Notes under the pieces: model-generated | The model's database searches: none | What the model was told of the DNA's origin: nothing | What the model saw: only the letters and a program-made list of their open reading frames with translations | Assembly (NCBI RefSeq): GCF_030157465.1 | Contig: NZ_JAOAUU010000060.1 | Location: 93,265 to 157,264, forward strand | DNA length: 64,000 nt | Direction of reading: 5' to 3' | Origin: Zoogloea sp. | Lineage (GTDB): Bacteria; Pseudomonadota; Gammaproteobacteria; Burkholderiales; Rhodocyclaceae | Position numbers and translations under genes: made by a program | Part shown: positions 35,979-43,363 of the stretch, piece by piece | Position numbering within the stretch: the first letter of the stretch is position 1 | How the letters are laid out: each line of letters opens with the position of its first letter

Positions 35979-36787
35979 GCCACACCCTCACCGCCTGGAT
36001 CGAAGGCGTCGGCCTGATCGCCCCCGGCCTGCCCGACTGGGCCACTGCCGCTCACGTGCTGGCCGGCCGCACGCCCTACGCGCCGGCCCCCAGCGTGCTG
36101 CCCGCGCCGGCCCTGCTGCCGCCCGCCGAGCGTCGCCGCGCCAGCCGTATCGTGCGCGTCGCCCTGGCCAGCGGCCTCGCCGCCATCGAACACGCCGGCG
36201 CCGACGCCCGCCGCCTGCCGGCCGTGCTCTCGGCCTCCACCGCCGACTGCCACAACTGCGTCGCCCTGTGCGAAACCCTGGCCTCCGACGACCCCCGCGT
36301 GTCGCCGACCCGCTTTCACAACTCGCTCCACAACACCCCCGCCGGCTACTGGGGCATCGCCACCGGCTCGATGGCGCCCAGCCAGTCGTTGTGTGCCTAC
36401 GACGGCAGCTTCTCGGCCGGCCTGCTCGAAGCCCTCGTCGAAGCCGCCAGCAGCCACACCCCCACCCTGCTGATCGCCTACGACGCCGAACACCCCGCGC
36501 CGCTCTTCGCCTTCCGCCCGATTCCCGACGCCGCCGGCATCGGCCTGGTACTGAGCCCCGAACCCACCCCGCAGAGCCTCGCGCAGATTTCCGTCGAACT
36601 CACCGACGCCCCCGCCACGCTCCTCGCCGACCCGGCGCTGGAGGCGCTGCGCCTGGCCATCCCGGCCTTGCGCGGCCTTCCACTGCTCCAGCTGCTGGCA
36701 AGCGGCACGCCGGGGCGGGCACACCTCGATTACCTCGCCCCCCTCAGCCTCGCCGTCAGCCTCACGTTCGGGCCCGCGCCGTGCTAG
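35975..36787 (+). CDS. Ketosynthase-like chain-length factor (ApeC-like)
   Basis: The 270-aa protein resembles the N-terminal half of a ketosynthase (AWIEGVGLIAPGLPDW, FHNSLHNTPAGYWGIAT), but where an active Cys would be expected it reads SLCAYDGSFSAGLLEALV without the nucleophilic TACSS pattern, and the His/His pair is absent. That matches the Ketoacyl-synt_2/chain-length-factor subunits that pair with an active ketosynthase and set product length. Its TAG lies inside the next gene, giving a 7-nt overlap. Confidence 0.86.
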   Translation: MSHTLTAWIEGVGLIAPGLPDWATAAHVLAGRTPYAPAPSVLPAPALLPPAERRRASRIVRVALASGLAAIEHAGADARRLPAVLSASTADCHNCVALCETLASDDPRVSPTRFHNSLHNTPAGYWGIATGSMAPSQSLCAYDGSFSAGLLEALVEAASSHTPTLLIAYDAEHPAPLFAFRPIPDAAGIGLVLSPEPTPQSLAQISVELTDAPATLLADPALEALRLAIPALRGLPLLQLLASGTPGRAHLDYLAPLSLAVSLTFGPAPC

Positions 36788-37245
36788 ACCGCCAGGCCAT
36801 CGCTGCCCGCATCCCCCACCAGGCCGACATGTGCCTGCTCGACACCGTGCTCGACTGGACCCCGGACGCCATCCGCTGCACCAGCGGCAGCCACCGCCAG
36901 CCGGGCAATCCGCTTTGCAGCGACACGCAGCTCGGCATCGCCGCCGGCATCGAATACGCCGCCCAGGCCATGGCCCTGCACGGCGGCCTGATCGCCGACG
37001 CAGGCGCAGCGCCGCGCCAGGGCTATCTGGTCAGCGTTCGCGGCGTGAGCTTTCACGCAATGCGCCTCGACGATCAGCCCGACGATCTGCTGATCGAGGC
37101 CGAACGCCTGTCGGGCGATGCCAACCAGGTGCTCTACCGCTTCAGCGTCTCGGCCGGCGGCACGCCGCTGGTGGAAGGCCGCGCGGCGGTGGTGCTCGAC
37201 GCCGACGCCCTCGAGCACAAAGCCACAACCGGAGAACCCTCATGA
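36781..37245 (+). CDS. Hotdog-fold dehydratase subunit (ApeP-like)
   Basis: The 154-aa FabA/FabZ-like protein has ARIPHQADMCLLDTVLDW at the N-terminus and GIEYAAQAMALHGGL near residue 58, with an acidic residue at the position expected for catalysis. In described systems ApeP and ApeI make a composite dehydratase; the two subunits are encoded 7 kb apart here. The GTG at 36781 is chosen because it places the conserved IPHQ segment correctly and couples to the preceding stop. Confidence 0.85.
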   Translation: MLDRQAIAARIPHQADMCLLDTVLDWTPDAIRCTSGSHRQPGNPLCSDTQLGIAAGIEYAAQAMALHGGLIADAGAAPRQGYLVSVRGVSFHAMRLDDQPDDLLIEAERLSGDANQVLYRFSVSAGGTPLVEGRAAVVLDADALEHKATTGEPS

Positions 37246-37961
37246 AACGCGCCCTCGTCACCGGCGCCAGCGGCGGCATCGGTGCCGCCATCGCGCGCCG
37301 GCTCGGCGCCGACGGCCATCACGTCATCGTCCACGCCAACCGCCGGCGCGACCAGGCCGCCGCCGTGGTGGCCGGGATCGTCGCCGCCGGTGGCTCGGCC
37401 GAAGCCGTCGCGTTCGACATCACCGACGCTGCCGCCACCTCCGCCGCCCTCGACGCAATCCTCGTCGCCGGCCCGGTGCAAATCCTGGTGAACAACGCCG
37501 GCCTGCACGCCGACGCGGTCTTCCCCGGCATGGGCGCGGAGCAGTGGCACATGGTGATGGATGTCAATCTCAACGGTTTTTACAACGTCACCCAGCCGCT
37601 CACCCTGCCGATGATCCGCACCCGCTGGGGGCGCATCATCACCATCACCTCGGTGGCCGGGCTGGTCGGCAACCGGGGGCAGGTCAATTACGCGGCGGCC
37701 AAGGGCGCGCTGCACGCCGCCACCAAATCGCTGGCGCTCGAGCTGGCCAGCCGCAAGGTCACCGTCAATGCCGTGGCACCGGGCATCATCGCCACCGAAA
37801 TGAGCGAAGGCAGCTTCGATCAGGCCGCCATCGACCGCCTCGTGCCGATGAAACGCGCCGGACAGCCCGAGGAAGTCGCCGATCTCGTGGCCTTCCTGGC
37901 CTCCGACCGGGCCGCCTACATCACCGGGCAGATCCTCTCGATCAACGGCGGAATGGTCTGA
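37242..37961 (+). CDS. 3-ketoacyl-ACP reductase of the aryl-polyene pathway (ApeQ-like)
   Basis: The 239-aa short-chain dehydrogenase reduces the 3-keto intermediate with NADPH. Motifs are ALVTGASGGIGAAIARRLG at the N-terminus, NNAGLHADAVF, the catalytic YAAAKGALHAATKSLALE with Ser upstream in ITSVAG, and the C-terminal GQILSINGGMV, all FabG-like. It closes the plus-strand train; its 3' end overlaps the convergent glycosyltransferase by 20 bp. Confidence 0.92.
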   Translation: MKRALVTGASGGIGAAIARRLGADGHHVIVHANRRRDQAAAVVAGIVAAGGSAEAVAFDITDAAATSAALDAILVAGPVQILVNNAGLHADAVFPGMGAEQWHMVMDVNLNGFYNVTQPLTLPMIRTRWGRIITITSVAGLVGNRGQVNYAAAKGALHAATKSLALELASRKVTVNAVAPGIIATEMSEGSFDQAAIDRLVPMKRAGQPEEVADLVAFLASDRAAYITGQILSINGGMV

Positions 37962-38709
37962 ACCTGCGTGCAAGCAGCAGCGGCAGGCGCAGCACAAAGC
38001 CGACAAACAGCCGGGAATGCATCCAGGTGAGCAGGCGGTTGTCGCGGAAGTAGCGGAAGTGCGAGACACCTCCCTCGTCGGCACGAAAGTAACGCACCGG
38101 AGCGGGCAGGTTGATCGGACGCACGCCGGCCCAGGCCAGGCGCACAACGGCTTCCGGATCGAAATCGAAGCGGCGCATCCAGCGCTGGCGGCTCATGATT
38201 CTTTCGAGCGGCGCGACCGGATAGACGCGAAAGCCGAACAGCGAATCGCCAATGCCTGCCCACAAGGTTTCGAGATTCGCCCACCAGTTGGAAATCTCCC
38301 GGCCCTTCACCCGCAGCTGCGGCGCGGCGGCGTCGAACACCGGCTTGCCGAGCACCATGCAGCCCGGATTGCGGGCCGACACAGCCATGAATTCGGGGAT
38401 ACGATCGGCCGGGTGCTGGCCGTCGGAATCCATCGTCAGCACGTGAGTGAAGCCCGCTGCCTGCGCCGCGCGCAGGCCTTCCAGCACGGCGGAACCCTTA
38501 CCGCGGTTTTCCGGCAGCACAATGATGCGCAGGCCGCAATCGGCCGCCGCCATGGCCTGCAGGCGCGCGGCGCTGCCGTCGGTGCTGCCATCGACGACGA
38601 CCCACACGGGATTCCAGAACCGCCGCGCCTGGCGCACGGTGTCGTCCAGCTTCACGCCGGGGTTGTAACTGGGGATGAGGACGAGATGGGTGGTGGAGGC
38701 GGCGGTCAC
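37942..38709 (-). CDS. Glycosyltransferase family 2, dolichyl-phosphate-mannose synthase-like
   Basis: The 255-aa GT-A enzyme begins HLVLIPSYNPGVKLDDTVRQ and has VVVDGSTDGSAARL, NRGKGSAVLEGL and the metal motif TMDSDGQHP. Later GDSLFGFRVYPVAPLERI resembles polyprenyl-phosphate sugar transferases. Glycosyltransferases of this kind occur in aryl-polyene clusters and may glycosylate the head group. It starts with GTG, overlapping the acyltransferase stop (GTGA). Confidence 0.87.
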   Translation of the reverse strand: MTAASTTHLVLIPSYNPGVKLDDTVRQARRFWNPVWVVVDGSTDGSAARLQAMAAADCGLRIIVLPENRGKGSAVLEGLRAAQAAGFTHVLTMDSDGQHPADRIPEFMAVSARNPGCMVLGKPVFDAAAPQLRVKGREISNWWANLETLWAGIGDSLFGFRVYPVAPLERIMSRQRWMRRFDFDPEAVVRLAWAGVRPINLPAPVRYFRADEGGVSHFRYFRDNRLLTWMHSRLFVGFVLRLPLLLARRFRPFRR

Positions 38710-39488
38710 GATGGCGTGTTGTGGGCGTGCGTGGGGTCGGCGCTCAGCTCGGCGCGAAAATAGTCTTCCAGCTCCCGCGCGAAGCGACGCGCGTGGGTGG
38801 GCACCTCGAAGCGCCGGCCCACGCGGATGCCAAAGCGCAGCGGCAGATCGGGCTTGCGAAAGAGCGGCCAGCTCTTGCCCAGATAGGGCGAACTGAATTC
38901 GATGACGAGCGCCTGCAGCGGCGCCTTGGCGGCCTGGGAGATCAGGCCGGACGCGCCGGTGCAGGCGTCGATGGGAAAGTTGCGGGTGCGCGAGCCTTCC
39001 GGAAAGATCACCAGGTGGGCCCCCTGCTGCAGCGCGATGCGCGCCTGGCGGACCATGCTGACCGGTGCGTCGTTACGGATGTAACGGGCCAGCCGGGCGG
39101 CCGCGCCAAGCAGGATATTGTCCATCAGCGCGGCCTTCATCACGCACACGGCGTCGGGCAGGCGCGAGACGATCATCACCACGTCGAGCAGCGAGGGATG
39201 GTTGGCGACGAGCACCAGCGAGCGCTCGCGACGCAGGCTGTCGAGGGCGGAAAGATCGAAGCGGCAGGCGCAGAAGATCGTCAGGAAAAGCAGGTAAACG
39301 CGAAAGCCGATCATGATCACCCGCCGCCCGACGAAGCGCCCCACCCGCTCGGGCAGCACCGAACACACGAGCGCAAAAGGCAGCCAGGCGAGGCACAACA
39401 GCGCCAGCGCGCCCAGGCCGGCAAACATCGCGATGTATTCGTAAGCAGTCCAGAGGCTGCGGCCGAGCCGGGCGGCCAGACTACTCAT
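38706..39488 (-). CDS. PlsC-type lysophospholipid acyltransferase (ApeD-like)
   Basis: The 260-aa protein has two N-terminal hydrophobic segments (about residues 18-70), then the acyltransferase motifs NHPSLLDVVMIVSRLP (HX4D) and VIFPEGSRTRNFP. Together with the LpxL-like protein at 30011 it gives the cluster two acyltransferase types, consistent with building a diacylated or phospholipid-like carrier for the polyene. It is coupled to the glycosyltransferase after it; 227 nt with no recognisable gene separate it from the PAP2 gene upstream. Confidence 0.86.
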   Translation of the reverse strand: MSSLAARLGRSLWTAYEYIAMFAGLGALALLCLAWLPFALVCSVLPERVGRFVGRRVIMIGFRVYLLFLTIFCACRFDLSALDSLRRERSLVLVANHPSLLDVVMIVSRLPDAVCVMKAALMDNILLGAAARLARYIRNDAPVSMVRQARIALQQGAHLVIFPEGSRTRNFPIDACTGASGLISQAAKAPLQALVIEFSSPYLGKSWPLFRKPDLPLRFGIRVGRRFEVPTHARRFARELEDYFRAELSADPTHAHNTPS

Positions 39489-39715
39489 CGATCGTCACGC
39501 ACGAACCACGCCCGCCGCCGGGCCGCGCCAATGCGGAGCCCTCCGCCGGGCGGCTGAATGGAACGCGAGAGTTTTGCGACAAACGCATGGCGGGATCGGC
39601 GTGGCGGATGGAATGACAGGCGTGGAGCGAGGATCGGGGTTCCGGCATCGGGCGACGTTCAGGCGTCGAATGCATTCACAGGCCAGCGCGAGCCCCCGGC
39701 CTCCACCCGCGCGGG

Positions 39716-40432
39716 TTATACCGCAATCGGGCGGGCACGGCTACCTTCCCCGGCCCGGCGCAGGCCCGGCGACAGCCCCGCGGCCAACAGGGCCAGCGCC
39801 GTACCCGCCAGCACGTCGAGCATCACGTGCTGCTTGGTGGCCAGCGTCGAAAAGACGATCGCCGCACACCACAGCCAGTTGAGGCCGCGCACCCAGCGGG
39901 CGGCGCCCACCTCGCGAAACCCGGCGGCCAGCCAGATCGCCGAATACAGGGCCGTCGCCACATGCAGCGACGGGCAGGCATTGCCACCGGCGTCGATGCC
40001 CTTGAGCAGCCCATAGCCGGGGTAGAGGCTCCAATCCACGTCGGCCGGCGGCACCGCGGTGGGCCAGAACACGAACACCACAATCCCCGCCAGACACAGC
40101 CCGCCCATGTGCCGCGCATAGCTGAACAGCCGCGCCAGCGTCGGCGCCAGCGCCGGCGGCAGGGCCACGTAGACCCACAGCGACGCGTAGGCCACCAGCG
40201 CCCACGGCTGAAAACCGATGGCCCGGTCCACCGCGATGAGCGGCATGACGGTGACGGGATAGCGCGGAAAATGCAGCAGATGCAGATAGGCCACGAAAAA
40301 CGCGCCCATGAACAGCGCCGTGCCGACGGCCTTCAACCACCACAAATAACCCAAGCGCTGCAGCAGCGCGCGATGCCACGGCACCGCCGACACAACAGAT
40401 GTCCCGGCGCTCAAGGCGCGTGATTCCGACAT
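39716..40432 (-). CDS. PAP2-superfamily membrane protein (AUR1/PAP2_3-like)
   Basis: The 238-aa protein has six predicted membrane helices. The C-terminal half carries GGNACPSLHVATALYSAIWL and STLATKQHVMLDVLAG, matching the second and third phosphatase motifs of the inositol-phosphorylceramide-synthase-like PAP2_3 group; the first KX6RP motif is not evident. It might remove or exchange a phosphate on a lipid. It lies on the same strand as the two cluster genes at 37942-39488, but membership is only suggested by position. Confidence 0.8.
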   Translation of the reverse strand: MSESRALSAGTSVVSAVPWHRALLQRLGYLWWLKAVGTALFMGAFFVAYLHLLHFPRYPVTVMPLIAVDRAIGFQPWALVAYASLWVYVALPPALAPTLARLFSYARHMGGLCLAGIVVFVFWPTAVPPADVDWSLYPGYGLLKGIDAGGNACPSLHVATALYSAIWLAAGFREVGAARWVRGLNWLWCAAIVFSTLATKQHVMLDVLAGTALALLAAGLSPGLRRAGEGSRARPIAV

Positions 40433-40708
40433 TCGACTCCACCAGGGGCTACCGACCGGCGAACGCCGCCGGTTCGGGCTGCCAATATTACCGCGCCCCG
40501 CGGCCCGCCCGGGGCGCTCGCCGACACCCGGCAGGACATCACCCGAGCGACGGCAAGGTCCACGTCGTGGTCCTTACTGCGCCGGGTATTTGTATAAAAA
40601 CAACACACCTTCCCTGGAAACAACCCTTCGCAAAAGAGTGCGCTAGTATTTCCTCGGCATTGCGCTGGCAATGCCCGGACAGGCAACACAAACCAAGAGG
40701 ACCTCATA
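40433..40708 (+). promoter_or_regulatory. Divergent intergenic region with candidate promoters for the DUF3015 gene
   Basis: The 276-nt gap between divergent genes has no ORF of note. The right half is locally AT-rich: TATAAA at 40593-40598 is the best -10-like hexamer, and TAGTAT at 40644-40649 is a second; neither has a convincing -35. A good ribosome-binding site (AGAGGA) precedes the ATG at 40709. Confidence 0.35.
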
Positions 40709-41191
40709 ATGAAAAAGATTCTTCTCGCACTGGCTGTTTCCCTTCCTGTCACCGCGTTCGCCGCCGCCAACAACGTGGGCTCCTGCGGTCTCGGCTCCAA
40801 GGTTTTTGAAGGTCAGAAGGGCGTGGCCCCGCAGGTTCTCGCCGTAACCACCAACGGCACCTTCGGCAACCAGACCTTCGGCATCACGTCCGGCACCCTC
40901 GGTTGTTCCCAGGATGGCGTCGTGACCTCCACCTGGAAGACCGCCATGTTCATCGACGGCAACAAGGCCCAGCTGGCCCGTGACGCCGCCTCCGGCCAGG
41001 GCGAAACCCTGGATGCACTGGCTGCACTGCTGAAGATCGAGGCCAGCGACAAGGCCGCCTTCGTCAGCCTGACCAAGGCCCGTCACGCCGAAATCTTCGC
41101 CTCTGTCGATTCCGCCGACACCATCGCTACCCAGCTGAAAGCGGCGCTGCAGTCCGACGCCCGCCTGGCCAAGTACGCCGAAGCCGTCTGA
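40709..41191 (+). CDS. Exported DUF3015-family protein
   Basis: The 160-aa precursor has a clean signal peptide (MKKILLALAVSLPVTAFAAA). The mature region, VGSCGLGSKVFEGQKG then FGNQTFGITSGTLGCSQDG, has two conserved Cys that could form a disulfide, then an acidic helical C-terminus. This matches DUF3015, a periplasmic family without known function. The next gene is DUF4105, a partner seen together elsewhere (from memory). Strong ribosome-binding site and simple AT-rich upstream sequence suggest good expression. Confidence 0.88.
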   Translation: MKKILLALAVSLPVTAFAAANNVGSCGLGSKVFEGQKGVAPQVLAVTTNGTFGNQTFGITSGTLGCSQDGVVTSTWKTAMFIDGNKAQLARDAASGQGETLDALAALLKIEASDKAAFVSLTKARHAEIFASVDSADTIATQLKAALQSDARLAKYAEAV

Positions 41192-41240
41192 TCCAGACTT
41201 CGTTGCGGGTTGTCGGCAAGTCCGGAGCCCGCAAACACCA

Positions 41241-41292
41241 AAGCCCTGTAACGCCCCGTGGCCACCCAGCCCCTGGCACAACAGGGCTTTTT
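41241..41292 (+). terminator. Rho-independent terminator between DUF3015 and DUF4105 genes
   Basis: AAGCCCTGT (41241-41249) pairs with ACAGGGCTT (41281-41289), ending in TTTTT. The 31-nt loop is long but GC-rich. A second stem, TTGCGGG/CCCGCAA (41202-41208, 41228-41234), lies just before it. The T-run ends 28 nt before the DUF4105 start, so it may act as a partial terminator within a two-gene unit. Confidence 0.6.
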
Positions 41293-41319
41293 CATGTCTG
41301 TTGTTTGCCGCCCATCCGC

Positions 41320-43218
41320 ATGAAGACATTGCTCGCCCTCGGCACCGCCCTGTGCCTGGCCGCGGCCAGCGCACCGGCCCGCGCCGACACGCTTTCAGAC
41401 CTGCAGGCCAGAGCCCGCAGCGAGCGGCTCGCCGACGACCCGGCGTGGTCCGACCTGCTGCAATACGAGCCCTACCCGGTCACCGGTCAGTTGCGCAGCC
41501 TCGCCGACGACAAGGGCTTCTTCAATGCGCCCGACGGCGCCCGCAACCCGGCCGCCGAGCTGGAGGCCACCCTCGCCCGGCTTTTCGAGCCGGCCCGGCC
41601 CGAAGCCCCCGACGACCATCCCCAGTGCCGCTTTCCGGCCCGCCTTCACTGGCTTAAAACCCGCCTCGCCATCGCTCCGGCGCAACTTCCCGGGCAGCCC
41701 TGCCCGCGCCTCGAAGCGTGGGCGAAAGAGATCAACCCGGCCGGGGTCACCCTGGTTTTTCCGTCGGCCTACGTGAACAGCCCGGCCTCGATGTTCGGCC
41801 ACACGCTTTTGCGCATCGATGCCGTCGGCCAGACCGACCAGACCCGGCTGCTCGCCTACACCATCAACTACGCCGCGAAGGCCGATGCCACCGACGGCTT
41901 CAGCTTCGCCCTCAAGGGGCTCACCGGGCTCTACCCCGGCATGCTGTCCAGCTCGCCCTACTACGCCAAGGTGCGCGAATACAGCGACATGGAGAGCCGC
42001 GACGTGTGGGAATACCGGCTCAACCTCAGCGCCGATGAAACCCGCCAGCTCCTGCGCCACGCCTGGGAGATCGGTGCCACCCGCTTCGATTACTGGTTCT
42101 TCGACGAAAACTGCTCCTACATGATCCTGCGCCTGCTCGACGTGGCGAGGCCGGGCCTCCGGGTGGCAAAGCAGTTCTACTGGACGGCGATCCCGGTGGA
42201 CACCGTAAAGGGCGTGGTGGCCAGCCGGCCGGGCCTGGTCACCGACGTCACCTTCCGCCCGTCGGCCGGCACCGAGCTTGCCCACCGGGCCACACGCCTC
42301 GCGCCGGAACAGATGGCCGCCGCCATCGCCGTGGCCGACGGCCACACCGCCCCCGAAGCCTTGGGAGACAGCGCCGCCGCCATCGAACAGCTCGAATTCG
42401 CCGACCGCCTGGTGTCGTTTCGCGGCCATGCCGGCAAGCTGGAACAGGATGACGCGCTGGCCCGCCTGAAAACCATCCAGACCCGCCGCAGCACCCTGCC
42501 GGCCATCGACACCGGCGCAGTGCCGGTGCCGCCCCGCCCCGAATCCGGCCACGCGTCCGGGCGTTTCGGCCTTGCCGCCGGCCACCTTGCCGGCGACAGC
42601 GCCCTCTTTCTCGAACTTCGCCCGGCCTACCACGATCTCCTCGACCCCGAAACCGGCTATGCCCGCGGCGCCCAGATCCGCTTTGGCGACCTGGCCGCCA
42701 GCCAGCGGGAGGGCCAGGGCTGGCGCCTCGAACGCTTTCTGCCGGTGGACATCGTCTCGGTAGCCCCCCGCCGGGCCTGGACCCAGCCGCTGTCGTGGAA
42801 AGTGCGTTTCGGCTGGGAGCGCGTCCTCGGCGCCGGCCATGCCGCCAGCCCGATGGTTGCCGGCGGCCCGGGCGCGGCCTGGGAATTGAATGTGGGACAA
42901 GGCCGGCTGATCGGCTACGTCTTCCTTGAAAACCAGATCCTGAGCAGTGGCCAGCTCGAAAAAAACTGGGCCATCGGCACCGGCCCGCTGGCCGGTCTGC
43001 TGATGGACGCCGGCAGCCACAGCCGCCTGCAACTGGAAGCCGGCCGCCAGTGGTACATCGACAAGCGCCTCGATCGCAGTGTGATGCGCGCCAACTTTCG
43101 CACCCGTCTCGGCCCCCACGACAACCTGGTGGCGGGCTACGAATGGACGCAGATCGAGCAGCCATCCGCCAGCGGCGACGAGCGCCGCATCAGCCTGGGC
43201 TGGCAGCACTACTTCTGA
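41320..43218 (+). CDS. Exported DUF4105-domain protein
   Basis: The 632-aa precursor has a signal peptide (MKTLLALGTALCLAAASAPARA). The DUF4105 core (about residues 145-310) shows NSPASMFGHTLLRIDAVG, with a conserved His, and FDYWFFDENCSYMILRLLD, with a conserved Cys; the pairing is reminiscent of a papain-like dyad, which is inference. The C-terminal third is rich in alternating aromatic strands (GAAWELNVGQGRLIGYVFLE), ending GWQHYF, and could be a barrel in the outer membrane. Function unknown. Confidence 0.86.
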   Translation: MKTLLALGTALCLAAASAPARADTLSDLQARARSERLADDPAWSDLLQYEPYPVTGQLRSLADDKGFFNAPDGARNPAAELEATLARLFEPARPEAPDDHPQCRFPARLHWLKTRLAIAPAQLPGQPCPRLEAWAKEINPAGVTLVFPSAYVNSPASMFGHTLLRIDAVGQTDQTRLLAYTINYAAKADATDGFSFALKGLTGLYPGMLSSSPYYAKVREYSDMESRDVWEYRLNLSADETRQLLRHAWEIGATRFDYWFFDENCSYMILRLLDVARPGLRVAKQFYWTAIPVDTVKGVVASRPGLVTDVTFRPSAGTELAHRATRLAPEQMAAAIAVADGHTAPEALGDSAAAIEQLEFADRLVSFRGHAGKLEQDDALARLKTIQTRRSTLPAIDTGAVPVPPRPESGHASGRFGLAAGHLAGDSALFLELRPAYHDLLDPETGYARGAQIRFGDLAASQREGQGWRLERFLPVDIVSVAPRRAWTQPLSWKVRFGWERVLGAGHAASPMVAGGPGAAWELNVGQGRLIGYVFLENQILSSGQLEKNWAIGTGPLAGLLMDAGSHSRLQLEAGRQWYIDKRLDRSVMRANFRTRLGPHDNLVAGYEWTQIEQPSASGDERRISLGWQHYF

Positions 43219-43223
43219 CCCCG

Positions 43224-43243
43224 TCCGGCGCCCCGGCGCCGGA
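43224..43243 (+). terminator. GC hairpin after the DUF4105 gene
   Basis: TCCGGCGCC and GGCGCCGGA form a perfect 9-bp stem immediately downstream of the stop. No T-run follows, so it would be a terminator only with help, or an mRNA 3'-end stabiliser. Confidence 0.4.
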
Positions 43244-43271
43244 ACCTCGCTCCCCTCGCAGCATCCAATCA

Positions 43272-43300
43272 TTGAAGCGCCGCCCGGCAACGTCTAGGCT
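43272..43300 (+). promoter_or_regulatory. Candidate sigma-70 promoter of the indolepyruvate oxidoreductase gene
   Basis: TTGAAG (43272-43277) and TAGGCT (43295-43300) are separated by exactly 17 nt, 64 nt before the ATG. The -35 matches the consensus at four positions and the -10 at three, so this is a moderate candidate. Confidence 0.4.
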
Positions 43301-43363
43301 TGATTCGCAGCCTTAGTGCGGCGCCCGTCAATGCATCGACATGATTTTTGCGAGGAACCCACC

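Noticed and set aside
39481..39715. Small gene of 64 codons upstream of the PlsC-like gene
   Set aside because: It overlaps the acyltransferase start, has no ribosome-binding site and no recognisable domain; treated as intergenic.
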